From: an uncultured Burkholderiales bacterium
Lineage (GTDB): Bacteria; Pseudomonadota; Gammaproteobacteria; Burkholderiales; Burkholderiaceae_E
DNA length: 5,646 nt
Reading direction: 5' to 3'
NCBI GenBank assembly: GCA_903898725.1
Contig: CAIUGQ010000578.1
Coordinates: forward strand, 1-5,646
A model generated the notes under the pieces. It did no database searches, was not told where the DNA came from, and was given only the letters and a program-made list of their open reading frames with translations. Position 1 is the first letter of the stretch; the number at the start of each line of letters is the position of its first letter. A program made the translations under genes and the position numbers. Positions 5,631-5,646 of the stretch are shown one piece after another.

Positions 5631-5646
5631 GCCGAGCCTCGGTGCC

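Noticed and set aside
1..5646. Mobile element, CRISPR array, tRNA/rRNA, defence or toxin system
   Set aside because: No transposase, integrase, direct-repeat array, tRNA-like cloverleaf or unknown gene cassette is seen; every coding stretch belongs to a recognised housekeeping family and composition is even throughout.

Overview
The window is a very GC-rich stretch (roughly 70% by eye) of what looks like a proteobacterial chromosome, most likely a betaproteobacterium of the order Burkholderiales. Three things support this: the unusual GshA family (the Acidithiobacillus ferrooxidans-type glutamate-cysteine ligase), the gene order gshA-gshB-EIIA(Man type)-HPr-EI, and an HPr that keeps the regulatory Ser46. 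The taxonomic call is inference from protein families and gene order; no marker gene is present.

All six genes lie on the minus strand and almost fill the window. In the direction of transcription (right to left) they are: purU (5618-4758), formyltetrahydrofolate deformylase; a 79-base spacer with a -10-like box and an inverted repeat; gshA (4678-3386) and gshB (3345-2371), the two enzymes of glutathione synthesis, separated by 40 bases; a mannose-family EIIA (2374-1967); ptsH/HPr (1970-1668); and ptsI/EI (from 1652, running off the left edge). gshB/EIIA and EIIA/ptsH overlap by 4 bases (ATGA and GTGA), and ptsH/ptsI are 15 bases apart. From gshA onward this looks like one operon, while purU is probably a separate transcription unit.

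Functionally, GshA joins glutamate and cysteine, and GshB adds glycine to give glutathione. The three PTS proteins form the chain PEP -> EI (His192) -> HPr (His15) -> EIIA (His9). No EIIB, EIIC or EIID gene is present, so this looks like the incomplete, regulatory PTS known from betaproteobacteria rather than a sugar importer. PurU hydrolyses 10-formyl-THF to formate and THF and belongs to one-carbon and purine metabolism.

I found no mobile element, CRISPR array, tRNA, rRNA or anomalous foreign gene. The long plus-strand open frames are antisense shadows of the high-GC genes. I see no undescribed system. The points most worth checking are the linkage of glutathione synthesis to a permease-less PTS, the inverted repeat overlapping the candidate gshA promoter, and the missing ribosome-binding site of purU.
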